This document shows positions 26,557-35,351 of a DNA stretch of 64,000 nt, piece by piece. The notes beneath the pieces are model-generated. The model had not been told where the DNA came from, made no database searches, and saw only the letters and a program-made list of their open reading frames with translations. Location of the stretch: NCBI RefSeq assembly GCF_001708185.1, contig NZ_MDDN01000004.1:124001-188000 (forward strand). The letters run 5' to 3'. The stretch comes from Lysinibacillus xylanilyticus. Lineage in GTDB: Bacteria > Bacillota > Bacilli > Bacillales_A > Planococcaceae. The number at the start of each line of letters is the position of its first letter. Within the stretch, counting starts at the first letter, position 1. The position numbers and the translations under genes are program-made.

Positions 26557-27081
26557 TTGGACATGAAAACAAGAAATGCATTTCAACATGAAGAAATATT
26601 TGTCCAGCTTATTCGTGAACAGAAAGAACGGTTTTATTTGCTCGCGTATAACTATACGAAAAATGAACAGGACGCACTTGATGTTGTACAAGACAGTATT
26701 CAAAAAGCAATGCTTTCACTTGATCGACTAGAAAATGTCGAGTATATGAAAAGCTGGTTTTATAAAATCGTCGTACGTACTGCTATTGATTTTTTACGTA
26801 AGCATAAACGCTTACAGGTGACAGACGATGATACATTGCAATATTTAACACCTGCACAAGAGGATGTCTACGAAAACGTTGACTTAGAGCATGCGTTAGA
26901 GGACTTACCTCAAATGTATCGTGAAGTTGTCATTTTACACTATTTTGAAGATTTAAAGCTCGCTGATGTAGCAGATATCCTTAACATTAAGCTAAGCACA
27001 GCCAAATCTCGCCTTTATAAAGCGTTAAAACTGCTAAAAATCCAAATGCAAGATGTGAAGGGAGAAACAGCACATGGATGA
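26557..27081 (+). CDS. sigV: ECF RNA polymerase sigma factor SigV
   Basis: The 174-residue sigma-70 family protein has region 2 (FYLLAYNYTKNEQDALDVVQ, YMKSWFYKIVVRTAIDFLRK) and region 4 (LPQMYREVVILHYFEDLKLA, KLSTAKSRLYKALKLL). Identity as SigV comes mainly from the partner gene, a clear RsiV homologue whose start overlaps by 8 bases. In B. subtilis SigV is released when lysozyme binds RsiV and turns on cell-wall O-acetylation and D-alanylation genes. AAAGGAG lies before a TTG (26557) and an ATG (26563); the TTG has the better spacing. Confidence 0.87.
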   Translation: MDMKTRNAFQHEEIFVQLIREQKERFYLLAYNYTKNEQDALDVVQDSIQKAMLSLDRLENVEYMKSWFYKIVVRTAIDFLRKHKRLQVTDDDTLQYLTPAQEDVYENVDLEHALEDLPQMYREVVILHYFEDLKLADVADILNIKLSTAKSRLYKALKLLKIQMQDVKGETAHG

Positions 27082-27961
27082 AAAATTAAAACAATTAGAA
27101 AAACAATATAATGAAATACCTATTCCAAAGGAGCTTGATTTTGTAGTTGAGAAAGCACTAAAGCAAGGTAAAAAGAAGAGAAAAAATCGAGCACCACAAT
27201 GGTTACTTGGATCTGCAGCGGCTGCAGCCCTTTTTACAGCTAGTTTAAATGTTAGTCCAGCAATGGCACGAACTCTTTCAGAAATTCCTGTTGTTGGTAG
27301 TATCGTAAAGGTTTTAACATGGACTGAATATGAGGTAAAAGAAGAAACATTTGATGCTGACATTAAAGTACCTTCTATTGAAAACTTAGAAAATAAAGAT
27401 CTTGCCAATACTTTAAATGAAAAATACCGTTCAGAAGGTAAGGCTCTTTATGATGACTTTGTTTCTGAAGTTGATTATATAAAGGAAATTGGAGGCGGTC
27501 ATGCAGGGATAGATAGTGGTTATGAAATTAAAACAGATAATGAGCAAATCTTATCGATTGGCCGTTATACTGTCAATACAGTTGGATCATCTTCTACAGT
27601 TATGCAGTACGATACAATTGATAAACAAAATGAAATATTAATTACATTGCCGATGCTATTTAAAGATGATAATTATATTAAAACGATCAGTGAAAACATT
27701 ATTGAACAAATGCGTGAGCAAGCGGCATCCGACTCAGATAAAACGTACTGGGTAAAAGGAGGAGGCATTCCTGACGAAGAGCTTTTTGACGAATTTAAAG
27801 CTATTAAAGCGGATCAACAATTCTATATTTCTGATAAAGGAAAGCTTGTTATCTCCTTCGATAAATACGAAGTAGCACCTGGCTATATGGGTATAGTAGA
27901 ATTTGAAATCCCAACAGATGTCCTGAAAAAGGATCTTGTAAGCACAGAATATATTCATTAA
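27074..27961 (+). CDS. rsiV: Anti-sigma factor RsiV
   Basis: The 295-residue protein has an N-terminal cytoplasmic sigma-binding part (EKLKQLEKQYNEIPIPKELD) and one membrane helix at about 43-62 (WLLGSAAAAALFTASLNVSP, with site-2 cleavage expected). A large extracellular domain with a DUF4163-like part (ANTLNEKYRSEGKALYDDFV, DNEQILSIGRYTVNTVGSSS) and a DUF3298 part (WVKGGGIPDEELFDEFKAIK, LVISFDKYEVAPGYMGIVEF) follows. In B. subtilis this domain binds lysozyme, which triggers signal peptidase and RasP cleavage. Order and overlap with sigV match the known operon, but no oatA follows. Confidence 0.9.
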   Translation: MDEKLKQLEKQYNEIPIPKELDFVVEKALKQGKKKRKNRAPQWLLGSAAAAALFTASLNVSPAMARTLSEIPVVGSIVKVLTWTEYEVKEETFDADIKVPSIENLENKDLANTLNEKYRSEGKALYDDFVSEVDYIKEIGGGHAGIDSGYEIKTDNEQILSIGRYTVNTVGSSSTVMQYDTIDKQNEILITLPMLFKDDNYIKTISENIIEQMREQAASDSDKTYWVKGGGIPDEELFDEFKAIKADQQFYISDKGKLVISFDKYEVAPGYMGIVEFEIPTDVLKKDLVSTEYIH

Positions 27962-27991
27962 TCATTTTGTTATAAATATAGTTCCAAAACA

Positions 27992-28032
27992 CGAGGTATT
28001 TGACGATAAATTGTCAAATACCTCGCTTTTTT
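27992..28032 (+). terminator. Terminator of sigV-rsiV
   Basis: A perfect 13-bp stem CGAGGTATTTGAC / GTCAAATACCTCG and then C and six Ts. Confidence 0.92.
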
Positions 28033-28129
28033 ATGTATCATACACTCTTTTAAGAGGAGCCTGTCATGCTTATAATCCTCACTTTTTGTCAAAGCTAAAG
28101 TGTATCAATTAACGTTAGAGGGTTTTCAT

Positions 28130-29254
28130 ATGAAAGGTGTAGGAACAATTAGTATTTTACATGTTATTTTTTTATCCATGACTGTCATTGGCTTAAAAAA
28201 TCACGTGACAATTATTCCCCCACTACTTGATGTTGCAGGAAGGGACGGATGGATCTCTGTACTAATGGCCTCAGCTATTATATTCTTTTGGCTATTTCTT
28301 TTAGTTTATATACAAAAAAAGACAAATCAGGAGCCAATCAGGGACTGGTTAGATGAAAAAATCGGAAAAACAGGCTCAACAATTATTATTTATAGTATCG
28401 CTATATTTTTATTCATCCTCAGTGCTTTTACGATGGTTGAAACACTGCAATGGGTAAACACAACATTTTTACCCCAAACTCCAGTCATTATGTTATTACT
28501 CATATATACGGTTCTTTGTATTTTACTCGTTACAACAAGTTTACAAACCATTGCTATTTTAAATGTCTTTGTATTATTCGGTGTAGTAGTCTTTGGCTTT
28601 TTTGTCGCATTTACAAATCTACAGGTAAAAGAATACGAGTTATTACGCCCATTTTTTGAGCACGGATTCACCCCTGTTATGAAAGGGATGATTTATCCAG
28701 CTTCAGGATTTATTGAACTATTAATGCTTTTATTTTTACAACATCAATTTAAAGAGCGTATTCGTTGGTATCATTTTGGCATCATGCTTTTCATTTTAAT
28801 GGGACTTACTTTAGGTCCGCTGATCGGTGCAATTACAGAATTTGGTCCAACTGAAGCAGCAAAGCAAAGATATCCTGCTTACGAGGAATGGGGATTAGTA
28901 TCGATTGGTCGCTATATTGAGCATCTTGACTTTTTCTCTATTTATCAATGGCTTACTGGAACATTTATACGAGTTGGCTTCTTTTTATATGTAATAGCTG
29001 ATTTACTGAAAATGACTGGGGATCCAAAACGAATATGGAAAATGCTAGCTCCCCCCTTCTTTCTACTTTGTTTGCCGTTAATTATTTTAAATGAAAACAT
29101 ATTTTTGAAAGTGAAAGGGAACTATATATTAACAGCTACTTTTATTTTCTTTTTTCTTTTATCCATTTTTTTCGTACTAGTAGCTTTCTTTTCAAATAAA
29201 TCTTCTAAAAAAGGGAAACCTGAAAAACAAGAAATGGAAAGTGGTGAGTTATAA
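28130..29254 (+). CDS. Spore germination receptor B subunit (GerAB-type permease)
   Basis: About 374 residues from the ATG at 28130 with AGAGGG 7 bases upstream. Ten hydrophobic segments of the amino acid permease-like GerAB family are visible (ISILHVIFLSMTVIGLKNHV, GRDGWISVLMASAIIFFWLF, GMIYPASGFIELLMLLFLQH and on). In known receptors the B subunit binds the nutrient germinant in the inner spore membrane. Its stop TAA overlaps the region just before the next ATG (TATAATG), so the two genes are translationally coupled. The germinant is not predictable. Confidence 0.87.
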   Translation: MKGVGTISILHVIFLSMTVIGLKNHVTIIPPLLDVAGRDGWISVLMASAIIFFWLFLLVYIQKKTNQEPIRDWLDEKIGKTGSTIIIYSIAIFLFILSAFTMVETLQWVNTTFLPQTPVIMLLLIYTVLCILLVTTSLQTIAILNVFVLFGVVVFGFFVAFTNLQVKEYELLRPFFEHGFTPVMKGMIYPASGFIELLMLLFLQHQFKERIRWYHFGIMLFILMGLTLGPLIGAITEFGPTEAAKQRYPAYEEWGLVSIGRYIEHLDFFSIYQWLTGTFIRVGFFLYVIADLLKMTGDPKRIWKMLAPPFFLLCLPLIILNENIFLKVKGNYILTATFIFFFLLSIFFVLVAFFSNKSSKKGKPEKQEMESGEL

Positions 29255-30714
29255 TGCCTCAGCAGGAGAAGGCTATAGACCTAAACACCTTAAAAAAACT
29301 ATTTCAAAAATCAGCAGATATTCAATTTCAGGAATATACATTTAATCAACAAAAGGTTCAATTCATAACTTGTGATGCAATGATAGACCAACACCTGCTC
29401 AATGAAGTCATTATTAGGCGTATCCAATTTCTTTATGATCATTTAGCTGATACATCTTTTGAAGAAAATATTACAAATCAACTTCATATCCCGACTCTTC
29501 AAAAAGTCAAAGATAAAGAAGAAGCTATTACCTTTGTATACACTGGTTTCTTATTACTTTACTTTGAGGAAGAAGAACTTTTATATGCTAGTAATATCGC
29601 TAAAAAGCCTAATCGAAATCCGGAAGAGACGAGAATGGAAGTTCTTGTTAAGGGACCTAGAGATAATTTTATTGAAGATATTCGCGTCAACATTGCACTA
29701 TTGCGCAAACGTTTACCAACGAATTCGTTTTGTGTAGAAAAAATGGAAGTAGGTAAACGTTCAAAAACAACCGTGGCCATTCTTTATTTCGATGATATTG
29801 TCGATATGGATATTTTACATGGAATAAAAAAACAACTAGCATCTGTAGATACAGATATTGTCTTTAGCGGGGATATACTAATGGAGCGGATTAACAAAAA
29901 CTCTAAGCTTTTCCCGAAATTTGATTATACTGGACGGCCCGATTATGCAATTCAGTCACTAATTAGAGGACGCTTTCTCATTCTCGTTGATGGTGTAGCA
30001 TATGCCGTCGTCACACCTGTAAATTTATTTTTACTGCTGAAATCTGCAGAGGATAATGAATATCCTGTCATTTTCAGTTCTGTTGAACGACTTTTGAGGA
30101 TCTTAGGGATTTTAATTGGGTTACTGTTGCCCGCATTTTGGCTCTCGCTAACGACTTATCACCAAAATCAACTACCATTTCAGCTCTTAGCAACAGTTGT
30201 CCAAGCAAAAACAGGGCTACCTCTCCCCTCCTCTCTCGAAATGTTACTAATGCTATTAATGTTTGAATTGTTTCGTGAAGCTGGCTTACGTCTGCCTTCT
30301 GTTATTGGAGGGACGATAAGCGTTGTTGGCGGTTTAATTATTGGTGATGCAGCCATTCGCGCAGGTGTGACAAGTCCAGAAATGATTGTAGTTATTGCTA
30401 TCTCTACAATTGCAACATTTACACTTGTAAACCAATCTCTTGTCACAACCATCAGTATATTGCGTGTTGCTTTCATTCTTGCCAGTGCATTTTTTGGTTT
30501 ATTTGGATTTTTTATATCCCTTTACCTTACACTTCTTTACTTATGTAATATCCGAATCTATGGTTACTCTTACATGAATCTTGCCACAGATTTAAATTGG
30601 TCAACTATTAAAAAATCGATCTTCCGCTTATCTGCAAAAAGTTACACTGAGCGTAATAAAGCACTTGCACCTCAAGATTACACTCGTACCGCTGAAACCA
30701 AGGAGAAGAAATGA
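29254..30714 (+). CDS. Spore germination receptor A subunit (GerAA/GerKA family)
   Basis: The 486-residue protein has a long N-terminal soluble domain (residues 1-270; IQFLYDHLADTSFEENITNQ, VLVKGPRDNFIEDIRVNIAL) and a membrane domain with about five helices (LLRILGILIGLLLPAFWLSL, EAGLRLPSVIGGTISVVGGL, MIVVIAISTIATFTLVNQSL). GPRDNFIEDIRVN..LLR is the hallmark of GerA-family A subunits, which can form an ion channel in the spore membrane. Here A follows B, and no C lipoprotein gene follows before the terminator. Confidence 0.92.
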   Translation: MPQQEKAIDLNTLKKLFQKSADIQFQEYTFNQQKVQFITCDAMIDQHLLNEVIIRRIQFLYDHLADTSFEENITNQLHIPTLQKVKDKEEAITFVYTGFLLLYFEEEELLYASNIAKKPNRNPEETRMEVLVKGPRDNFIEDIRVNIALLRKRLPTNSFCVEKMEVGKRSKTTVAILYFDDIVDMDILHGIKKQLASVDTDIVFSGDILMERINKNSKLFPKFDYTGRPDYAIQSLIRGRFLILVDGVAYAVVTPVNLFLLLKSAEDNEYPVIFSSVERLLRILGILIGLLLPAFWLSLTTYHQNQLPFQLLATVVQAKTGLPLPSSLEMLLMLLMFELFREAGLRLPSVIGGTISVVGGLIIGDAAIRAGVTSPEMIVVIAISTIATFTLVNQSLVTTISILRVAFILASAFFGLFGFFISLYLTLLYLCNIRIYGYSYMNLATDLNWSTIKKSIFRLSAKSYTERNKALAPQDYTRTAETKEKK

Positions 30715-30731
30715 AGAAAAAAAGGCAATAA

Positions 30732-30775
30732 GAAATATCCCCTCAAATGAGCATATCTATTTGAGAGGATATTTC
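30732..30775. terminator. Bidirectional terminator between ger genes and ABC exporter
   Basis: GAAATATCCCCTCAAAT pairs with ATTTGAGAGGATATTTC with one mismatch, with A- and T-rich flanks. Both converging transcripts end here. Confidence 0.85.
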
Positions 30776-30794
30776 AATTTAAGTAATGCCATTT

Positions 30795-32552
30795 TTAGTT
30801 TAATTCAACATACTCCTGCATGGATGGCTCCCCTTGTCCTTTACGAAACTGAATATGATGAAGCTTAGCGAAAATGCCATTTTGTGCAACAAGCTCATCA
30901 TAAGTTCCATCTTCTTCAATTCCATTTGGTGTCACTACTAGGACTCGATCAGCATTGCGGATGGTTGCCAGTCGATGGGCTATAACTAGGGTTGTTCGAT
31001 TTTCAGCAAGCTCAGTTAATGACTGTTGGATAATCATCTCTGTTTCTGTATCCAAAGCAGAGGTTGCTTCGTCTAATATTAAAATCGGTGGGTTTTTTAG
31101 GAACATTCGAGCAATGGCAATTCGTTGCTTTTGTCCACCGGAAAGCTTTAAACCACGCTCCCCGATTTGCGTCTCATAGCCATTTGGAAGCTCTGCGATA
31201 AATGCCTCTAAATGTGCCCTTTTAGCCGCCTCACGAATTTCTTCCTCACTAGCACCTAATTTTCCATAAGCAATATTTTCTCGAATAGTCCCTGTAAATA
31301 AAAAGACATCCTGCTGTACGATACCAATTTGCGAACGTAATGAAGCCTGTGTCATATTTCGCACATCAATCCCATCAATCGTAATGGCACCGCTACTTAC
31401 TTCATAGAACCTTGGAATTAAAGAACAAATCGTTGTTTTACCAGCTCCGGATGAACCAACAAATGCAATCGTTTGTCCAGCAAGTACGTCAAAGGAAATA
31501 TCCGTTAACACCGTTTTGGATGTGTCATAATTAAAGTGAACATTGTTAAATGAAATATCTCCGTAAAGATGTTGAACTGCCTTTGCCCCTTCACGATCCA
31601 GGATTTCTGGTTCCTGTTCTATTAATTCACGGAAGCGTTTAAAGCCTGCCATCCCCTTTGGATAAAGCTCTAGCAATGCACTAATTTTATCGATTGGTTT
31701 AATTAGAACATTTGTATATAAAACAAAGCTAACTAGCTCACCGTAAGATAGTTTGCCACTAAAGCTTAGCCATGACCCCACAACAAGCACAACTAACGTT
31801 AACAAGCGTGTCATCATATAAATACTGGAGTGCGTTCCTGCCATAATTTTATAAGCATACAATTTGGCAGAGCGGAAAAAGCCGTTTTGCTCCTTAAAGC
31901 GTTCAATTTCAAAAGCTTCATTTGTAAAGGATTTGACCACGCGTACGCCAGATACACTATCCTCTACACGACCATTCACATCAGCGATTTTCCCATACAT
32001 TGTTTTCCATGCATTGTTCATTTTAATATTGCTAAATGTAACAAGCCATGTTAAAAACGGCACCATTATTGCGGCAATTAACGCTAATGTTGGATTAACA
32101 TTAAACATAATAGCAAAGGCCCCGACAAATGTCATAATCGCAATAAATAAATCCTCCGGTCCATGATGGGCAAACTCGCCGATATCAAATAAATCATTTG
32201 TAATACGGCTCATAATATGACCTGTTTTCGTATTATCAAAAAAACGGAATGATTGACGCTGAACATGTGTAAATAACTCTTGTCGCATATCTGTCTCGAT
32301 GTTAATACCTAGTTTATGTCCTAAATAGTTGACAATAAAGTTAAGGATTGTGCTAATTACATAAACAAGTAATAATAGCACACTTACTTTGACAATCATG
32401 CCCCAGTCACCTGTAGGTAATAACTCGTCAATAAACCACTGAACAGCTAGAGGAAAAGCGAGTTCTAAAATTGCTACAATGATCGCACTCGAAAAATCGA
32501 TCACAAATAATCGTTTATGTGGTTTGTAATATGAAAAAAACTTTCTATACAT
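30795..32552 (-). CDS. ABC-type multidrug/lipid exporter, fused membrane and ATPase domains
   Basis: The 585-residue half-transporter has six helices in the first 310 residues. The nucleotide-binding domain has Walker A GSSGAGKTT at 366-374, signature LSGGQ at 470-474, Walker B LILDEATSALD from 491 and the H-loop IAHRLATIRNADR. It would work as a homodimer or with an unknown partner. This is the B. subtilis YfiB/YfiC/BmrA class. GGAGAC lies before the ATG. The substrate is unknown. Confidence 0.93.
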   Translation of the reverse strand: MYRKFFSYYKPHKRLFVIDFSSAIIVAILELAFPLAVQWFIDELLPTGDWGMIVKVSVLLLLVYVISTILNFIVNYLGHKLGINIETDMRQELFTHVQRQSFRFFDNTKTGHIMSRITNDLFDIGEFAHHGPEDLFIAIMTFVGAFAIMFNVNPTLALIAAIMVPFLTWLVTFSNIKMNNAWKTMYGKIADVNGRVEDSVSGVRVVKSFTNEAFEIERFKEQNGFFRSAKLYAYKIMAGTHSSIYMMTRLLTLVVLVVGSWLSFSGKLSYGELVSFVLYTNVLIKPIDKISALLELYPKGMAGFKRFRELIEQEPEILDREGAKAVQHLYGDISFNNVHFNYDTSKTVLTDISFDVLAGQTIAFVGSSGAGKTTICSLIPRFYEVSSGAITIDGIDVRNMTQASLRSQIGIVQQDVFLFTGTIRENIAYGKLGASEEEIREAAKRAHLEAFIAELPNGYETQIGERGLKLSGGQKQRIAIARMFLKNPPILILDEATSALDTETEMIIQQSLTELAENRTTLVIAHRLATIRNADRVLVVTPNGIEEDGTYDELVAQNGIFAKLHHIQFRKGQGEPSMQEYVELN

Positions 32553-32657
32553 GTATGTCTCCTCTCTATGCTGCTAATATTTTCGCATCTCTCCAATAGT
32601 ACCACTTGTTTAAACTGTTCGGTAAAGGATTTTTTCACTTTATTTTCACATTTTTAT

Positions 32658-32685
32658 TTGCAATGGATTAGAAACATGTTATAAT
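32658..32685 (+). promoter_or_regulatory. SigA promoter of the riboswitch-terC unit
   Basis: TTGCAA (32658-32663), 16 bases, TATAAT (32680-32685). The transcript would start near 32692, just before the riboswitch. Confidence 0.75.
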
Positions 32686-32724
32686 CCATGTATAAAGAAT
32701 TGAATAGCTTTTGACAATTTTGTC

Positions 32725-32873
32725 AAAGGGGAGTAGCTAGCAGATGTAAATGAAACATCTGATTTCACATTCGTCATTACATGGTCATATGCCATCGGGT
32801 GTGAAGGCATTTTTTGTCGTACACGATATTTTTCTGTGCAACTAACAGTTAATTGCTTAGCAAGACCTTTGCC
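32725..32873 (+). ncRNA. yybP-ykoY (manganese) riboswitch
   Basis: The leader contains the conserved blocks of this class: AAAGGGGAGTAGCTAGCA, then ACATGGTCATATGCCATC with GGGTGTGAAGGC, and CTAACAGTTAATTGC before the closing GCAAGACCTTTGCC. The last block also forms the 5' arm of a terminator, so Mn2+ binding is expected to switch terminator formation. In B. subtilis and many bacteria this riboswitch turns on Mn2+ exporters such as YkoY/TerC or MntP. The TerC gene follows, which agrees. Confidence 0.92.
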
Positions 32874-32898
32874 TATTTTTTAGGCAGAGGTCTTTTTA
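32863..32898 (+). terminator. Expression-platform terminator of the riboswitch
   Basis: AGACCTTTGCCTA / TAGGCAGAGGTCT is a 13-bp stem with one mismatch and a 5-base loop, followed by TTTTT. Its 5' arm overlaps the riboswitch end. Confidence 0.9.
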
Positions 32899-32973
32899 TT
32901 TTGCCTAAAATGCAAAGAATACGTTAAAAGCAGCACATTCATTTCTGTTCGAAGTATAAAGGAGGAAACAAAT

Positions 32974-33735
32974 TTGGAGGCAATTTTATTAGAGTACGCA
33001 TGGGTACTCATCGTATTAATTGTACTAGAAGGTTTATTAGCTGCTGATAATGCAGTTGTTATGGCCGTTATGGTAAAACATTTACCTAAGGAACAACAGC
33101 AAAAAGCACTATTATATGGTTTAATAGGAGCATTTATTTTCCGCTTTGCTGCACTATTCCTTATTACAACGCTCGTTAATTTCTGGCAAATTCAAGCTCT
33201 TGGTGCTGCATACTTATTATTCATGTCAGGTAAGCATATTTATGATTCACGGAAGGCTGCACAAAACCCCGAAGAAATTCAAGAGCCTAAAAAACAATCT
33301 GGCTTCTGGATGACTGTTATGAAAGTTGAGCTTGCCGACATCGCCTTTGCGGTAGATTCAATTTTAGCAGCGGTTGCTATTGCAGTAACGCTACCACATG
33401 TCGGAGATTTTGATATTGGCGGCATTAATGTTGGTCAATTCTCAGTGATGTTCTTAGGTGGTATTATTGGTGTTATCATGATGCGTTTTGCGGCTCGTTG
33501 GTTCGTGCAAGTTCTTGATAAATTCCCATCACTTGAAACAGCTGCCTTCCTAATCGTAGGCTGGGTTGGTGTAAAGCTGGCTGTTCTAGCATTAGCACAC
33601 GAAAAACTAGCTATAATTCCACATGATTTTCCACACTCAACAACGTGGAAGCTTATTTTCTGGACTGTATTAATTGGTATTGCCCTTGGTGGATACTTAG
33701 TTGGCGTGAAAAACCAAAAGAAAAATGCAAAATAA
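32974..33735 (+). CDS. TerC-family membrane protein (YkoY-like Mn2+ exporter)
   Basis: The 253-residue protein starts at a TTG with AAGGAGG 9 bases upstream. The TerC signature is clear: LEGLLAADNAVVMAVMVKHL with acidic residues inside helix 2, and MKVELADIAFAVDSILAAVA in the second half, which together form the metal path. YkoY/YceF-type TerC proteins export Mn2+ and help metallate secreted enzymes. Control by the yybP-ykoY riboswitch directly upstream fits that role. Confidence 0.92.
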   Translation: MEAILLEYAWVLIVLIVLEGLLAADNAVVMAVMVKHLPKEQQQKALLYGLIGAFIFRFAALFLITTLVNFWQIQALGAAYLLFMSGKHIYDSRKAAQNPEEIQEPKKQSGFWMTVMKVELADIAFAVDSILAAVAIAVTLPHVGDFDIGGINVGQFSVMFLGGIIGVIMMRFAARWFVQVLDKFPSLETAAFLIVGWVGVKLAVLALAHEKLAIIPHDFPHSTTWKLIFWTVLIGIALGGYLVGVKNQKKNAK

Positions 33736-33861
33736 TTAATCAAAAATTCGCCTAGACATACCATCTTGGCGAATTTTCGATTTTATACAATTTCTCAGAG
33801 GATTCCCTATCACCCTGCCAAAAAACTGGCTAGTCCAGATCCGTCATGATTGTTTCCACAA

Positions 33862-34348
33862 ACCGAAGAAGCTGTGGATGACATTTGTTAAAATATACGC
33901 CCTGTATATTAGTTGATTGGAGTGGCGGCTGGGCGACTCCTTGGGGATTAGCGAAAGAGGAACGAAGGCTAAGAGCATCACGTCCTGTGATAACTTCTTC
34001 GGACCAACATCCTGCCGCTACGTTAGCACTAAGCTTTCGCGCAAAAAACATCTGTTGCCCCAAGCGGCTCATCGGACGCCCCCAGGAAGCTCTGCTCTGC
34101 GCGAAAGCGCAGCGTCAGCAACAAATGTTTTATCTGTGCGAAAGCGAAGCGGCAGCAACAAATGTTTATCTGTGCGAAAGCGAAGCGGCAGCAACAAATG
34201 TTTTATCTGTGCGAAAGCGAAGCGGCAGCAACAAATGTTTTATCTGTGCGAAAGCGAAGCGGCAGCAACAAATGTTTTATCTGTGCGAAAGCGAAGCGGC
34301 AGCAACAAAGCGCCCAGTCGGAACGGAAATCAACCACACGTAATGAGC
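33862..34348. repeat. MITE-like element, family 1, long copy with tandem array
   Basis: Read on the minus strand it runs from GGCTCATTACGTGTGGTTGA to a partly eroded far end at AACAAATGTCATCCACAGC. It shares the AGTTGATTGGAGTGG, GACTCCTTGGGGATTAGCG and GGAACGAAGGCTAAGAGC blocks with the copy at 8968-9306. Between 34100 and 34308 the GCGAAAGCGAAGCGGCAGC module is repeated six times with a 37-bp period. Long ORFs here are repeat artefacts. 33736-33861 holds no gene. Confidence 0.82.
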
Positions 34349-34432
34349 CAAATTTTTATAAATTTGAATCTTTTTAGAAACTGGTTCGTATAATTATAGA
34401 TAATTATTTTACAAAAGAAAGGATTTTTCAAC

Positions 34433-35068
34433 ATGGCATATGCTAACCGCAATCATAACTTGAACAAAATTTTGAAACACTTTGCCTTTATGTGGGTGTT
34501 AACAGTAATCGGGATGTACATCGCAACATTTTTACCCCCTGCTATTATCATGCCGATATCCATTATTACAATTGTGCTTCTTATCATTGCCTGCTTTGTG
34601 CGAAGTCTGAAACTCGCTAATTCCATTATGTATATGATCCCCTTCTTAATGGGGATTACACTATTTTGGACAACACAATTTTTCATTGCAGAGCTAGGAC
34701 AACAGCTTGTGTTACTTGTTTTCGTAGCGACCGTAGCCATCTTCATTGTGCTAGCACTTGTTGGTATGATGATGAATAAAGACATTTCCAATTGGGGAAG
34801 CTATTTATTCACCGTATTAATCGTTGTACTCGTATTTTCTCTAGTTTTTATGTTTATCCCTGTAAGCAATATGGTTGGACTGATTATAGCGGGAGTAACT
34901 GTACTACTATTTAGTCTCTATACAGTTTATGACTTTAACCGAATCCGACATAATCACGTTTCAGATGATGAAGTCGTTGGTATGGCCTTAAATCTTTACT
35001 TAGATTTTATTAATTTATTTACTAATCTATTAGAAGTAATTTGGCGATTAAAAAATGAATTTGAATAA
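34433..35068 (+). CDS. Bax inhibitor-1 (BI-1/YetJ-like) family membrane protein
   Basis: The 211-residue protein has seven hydrophobic segments. The C-terminal sequence LFSLYTVYDFNRIRHNHVSD followed by LNLYLDFINLFTNLLEVIWR is the BI-1 family signature, including acidic residues of the di-aspartyl pH sensor. B. subtilis YetJ of this family is a pH-gated Ca2+ leak channel. GAAAGG lies 10 bases before the ATG. It is flanked by a repeat element and a gap, so no operon. Confidence 0.85.
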   Translation: MAYANRNHNLNKILKHFAFMWVLTVIGMYIATFLPPAIIMPISIITIVLLIIACFVRSLKLANSIMYMIPFLMGITLFWTTQFFIAELGQQLVLLVFVATVAIFIVLALVGMMMNKDISNWGSYLFTVLIVVLVFSLVFMFIPVSNMVGLIIAGVTVLLFSLYTVYDFNRIRHNHVSDDEVVGMALNLYLDFINLFTNLLEVIWRLKNEFE

Positions 35069-35351
35069 AATTGAAGATTTCTTCAGTGGGGTTGGGGTTC
35101 GCTTCATCCCCCACTGGATAGAAGGACACAAACATTTCCAATGAAAGTATTTGTGTGACCGACATCCTGTTGCCCCTCACCAATCGGGCTTTTACAAGCA
35201 GTTAACTTCCCATCTTTCTCCTTAATTTTGAGGTAGGAATCTTACTACGGGATTTTTTAATTGAGAACAAATATCATTTGTATAACCCCCTACCTTCGTT
35301 GTATACTATAAGACATCAACAGGTATTTACTACTAAGGGAGGAAAACTTTT
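35069..35351. other. Intergenic region: hairpin, shared repeat motif, ferritin promoter
   Basis: CAGTGGGG...CCCCACTG near 35084-35116 forms a hairpin that may end the BI-1 transcript. TTGAGGTAGGAATCTTACTA at about 35228 resembles TTGAAGTAGGAGTCTTCTGT at about 44405, a possible repeat or IS-end remnant. TTGTAT (35278) and TATACT (35302) with an 18-base spacer could be the ferritin promoter. No Fur or PerR box was evident. Confidence 0.4.

Noticed and set aside
32700-32960. Short coding possibilities in the terC leader
   Set aside because: The sequence is explained by the yybP-ykoY riboswitch and its terminator.
34080-34330. Possible CRISPR array
   Set aside because: The unit is 36-37 bp and repeats end to end with the same bases between modules. 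There are no unique spacers and no cas genes, so it is a tandem repeat.
35069-35260. IS200/IS605-like remnant
   Set aside because: A 20-base similarity between 35228 and 44405 was noticed, but no transposase fragment or defined ends could be recognised, so it is only noted in the intergenic entry.
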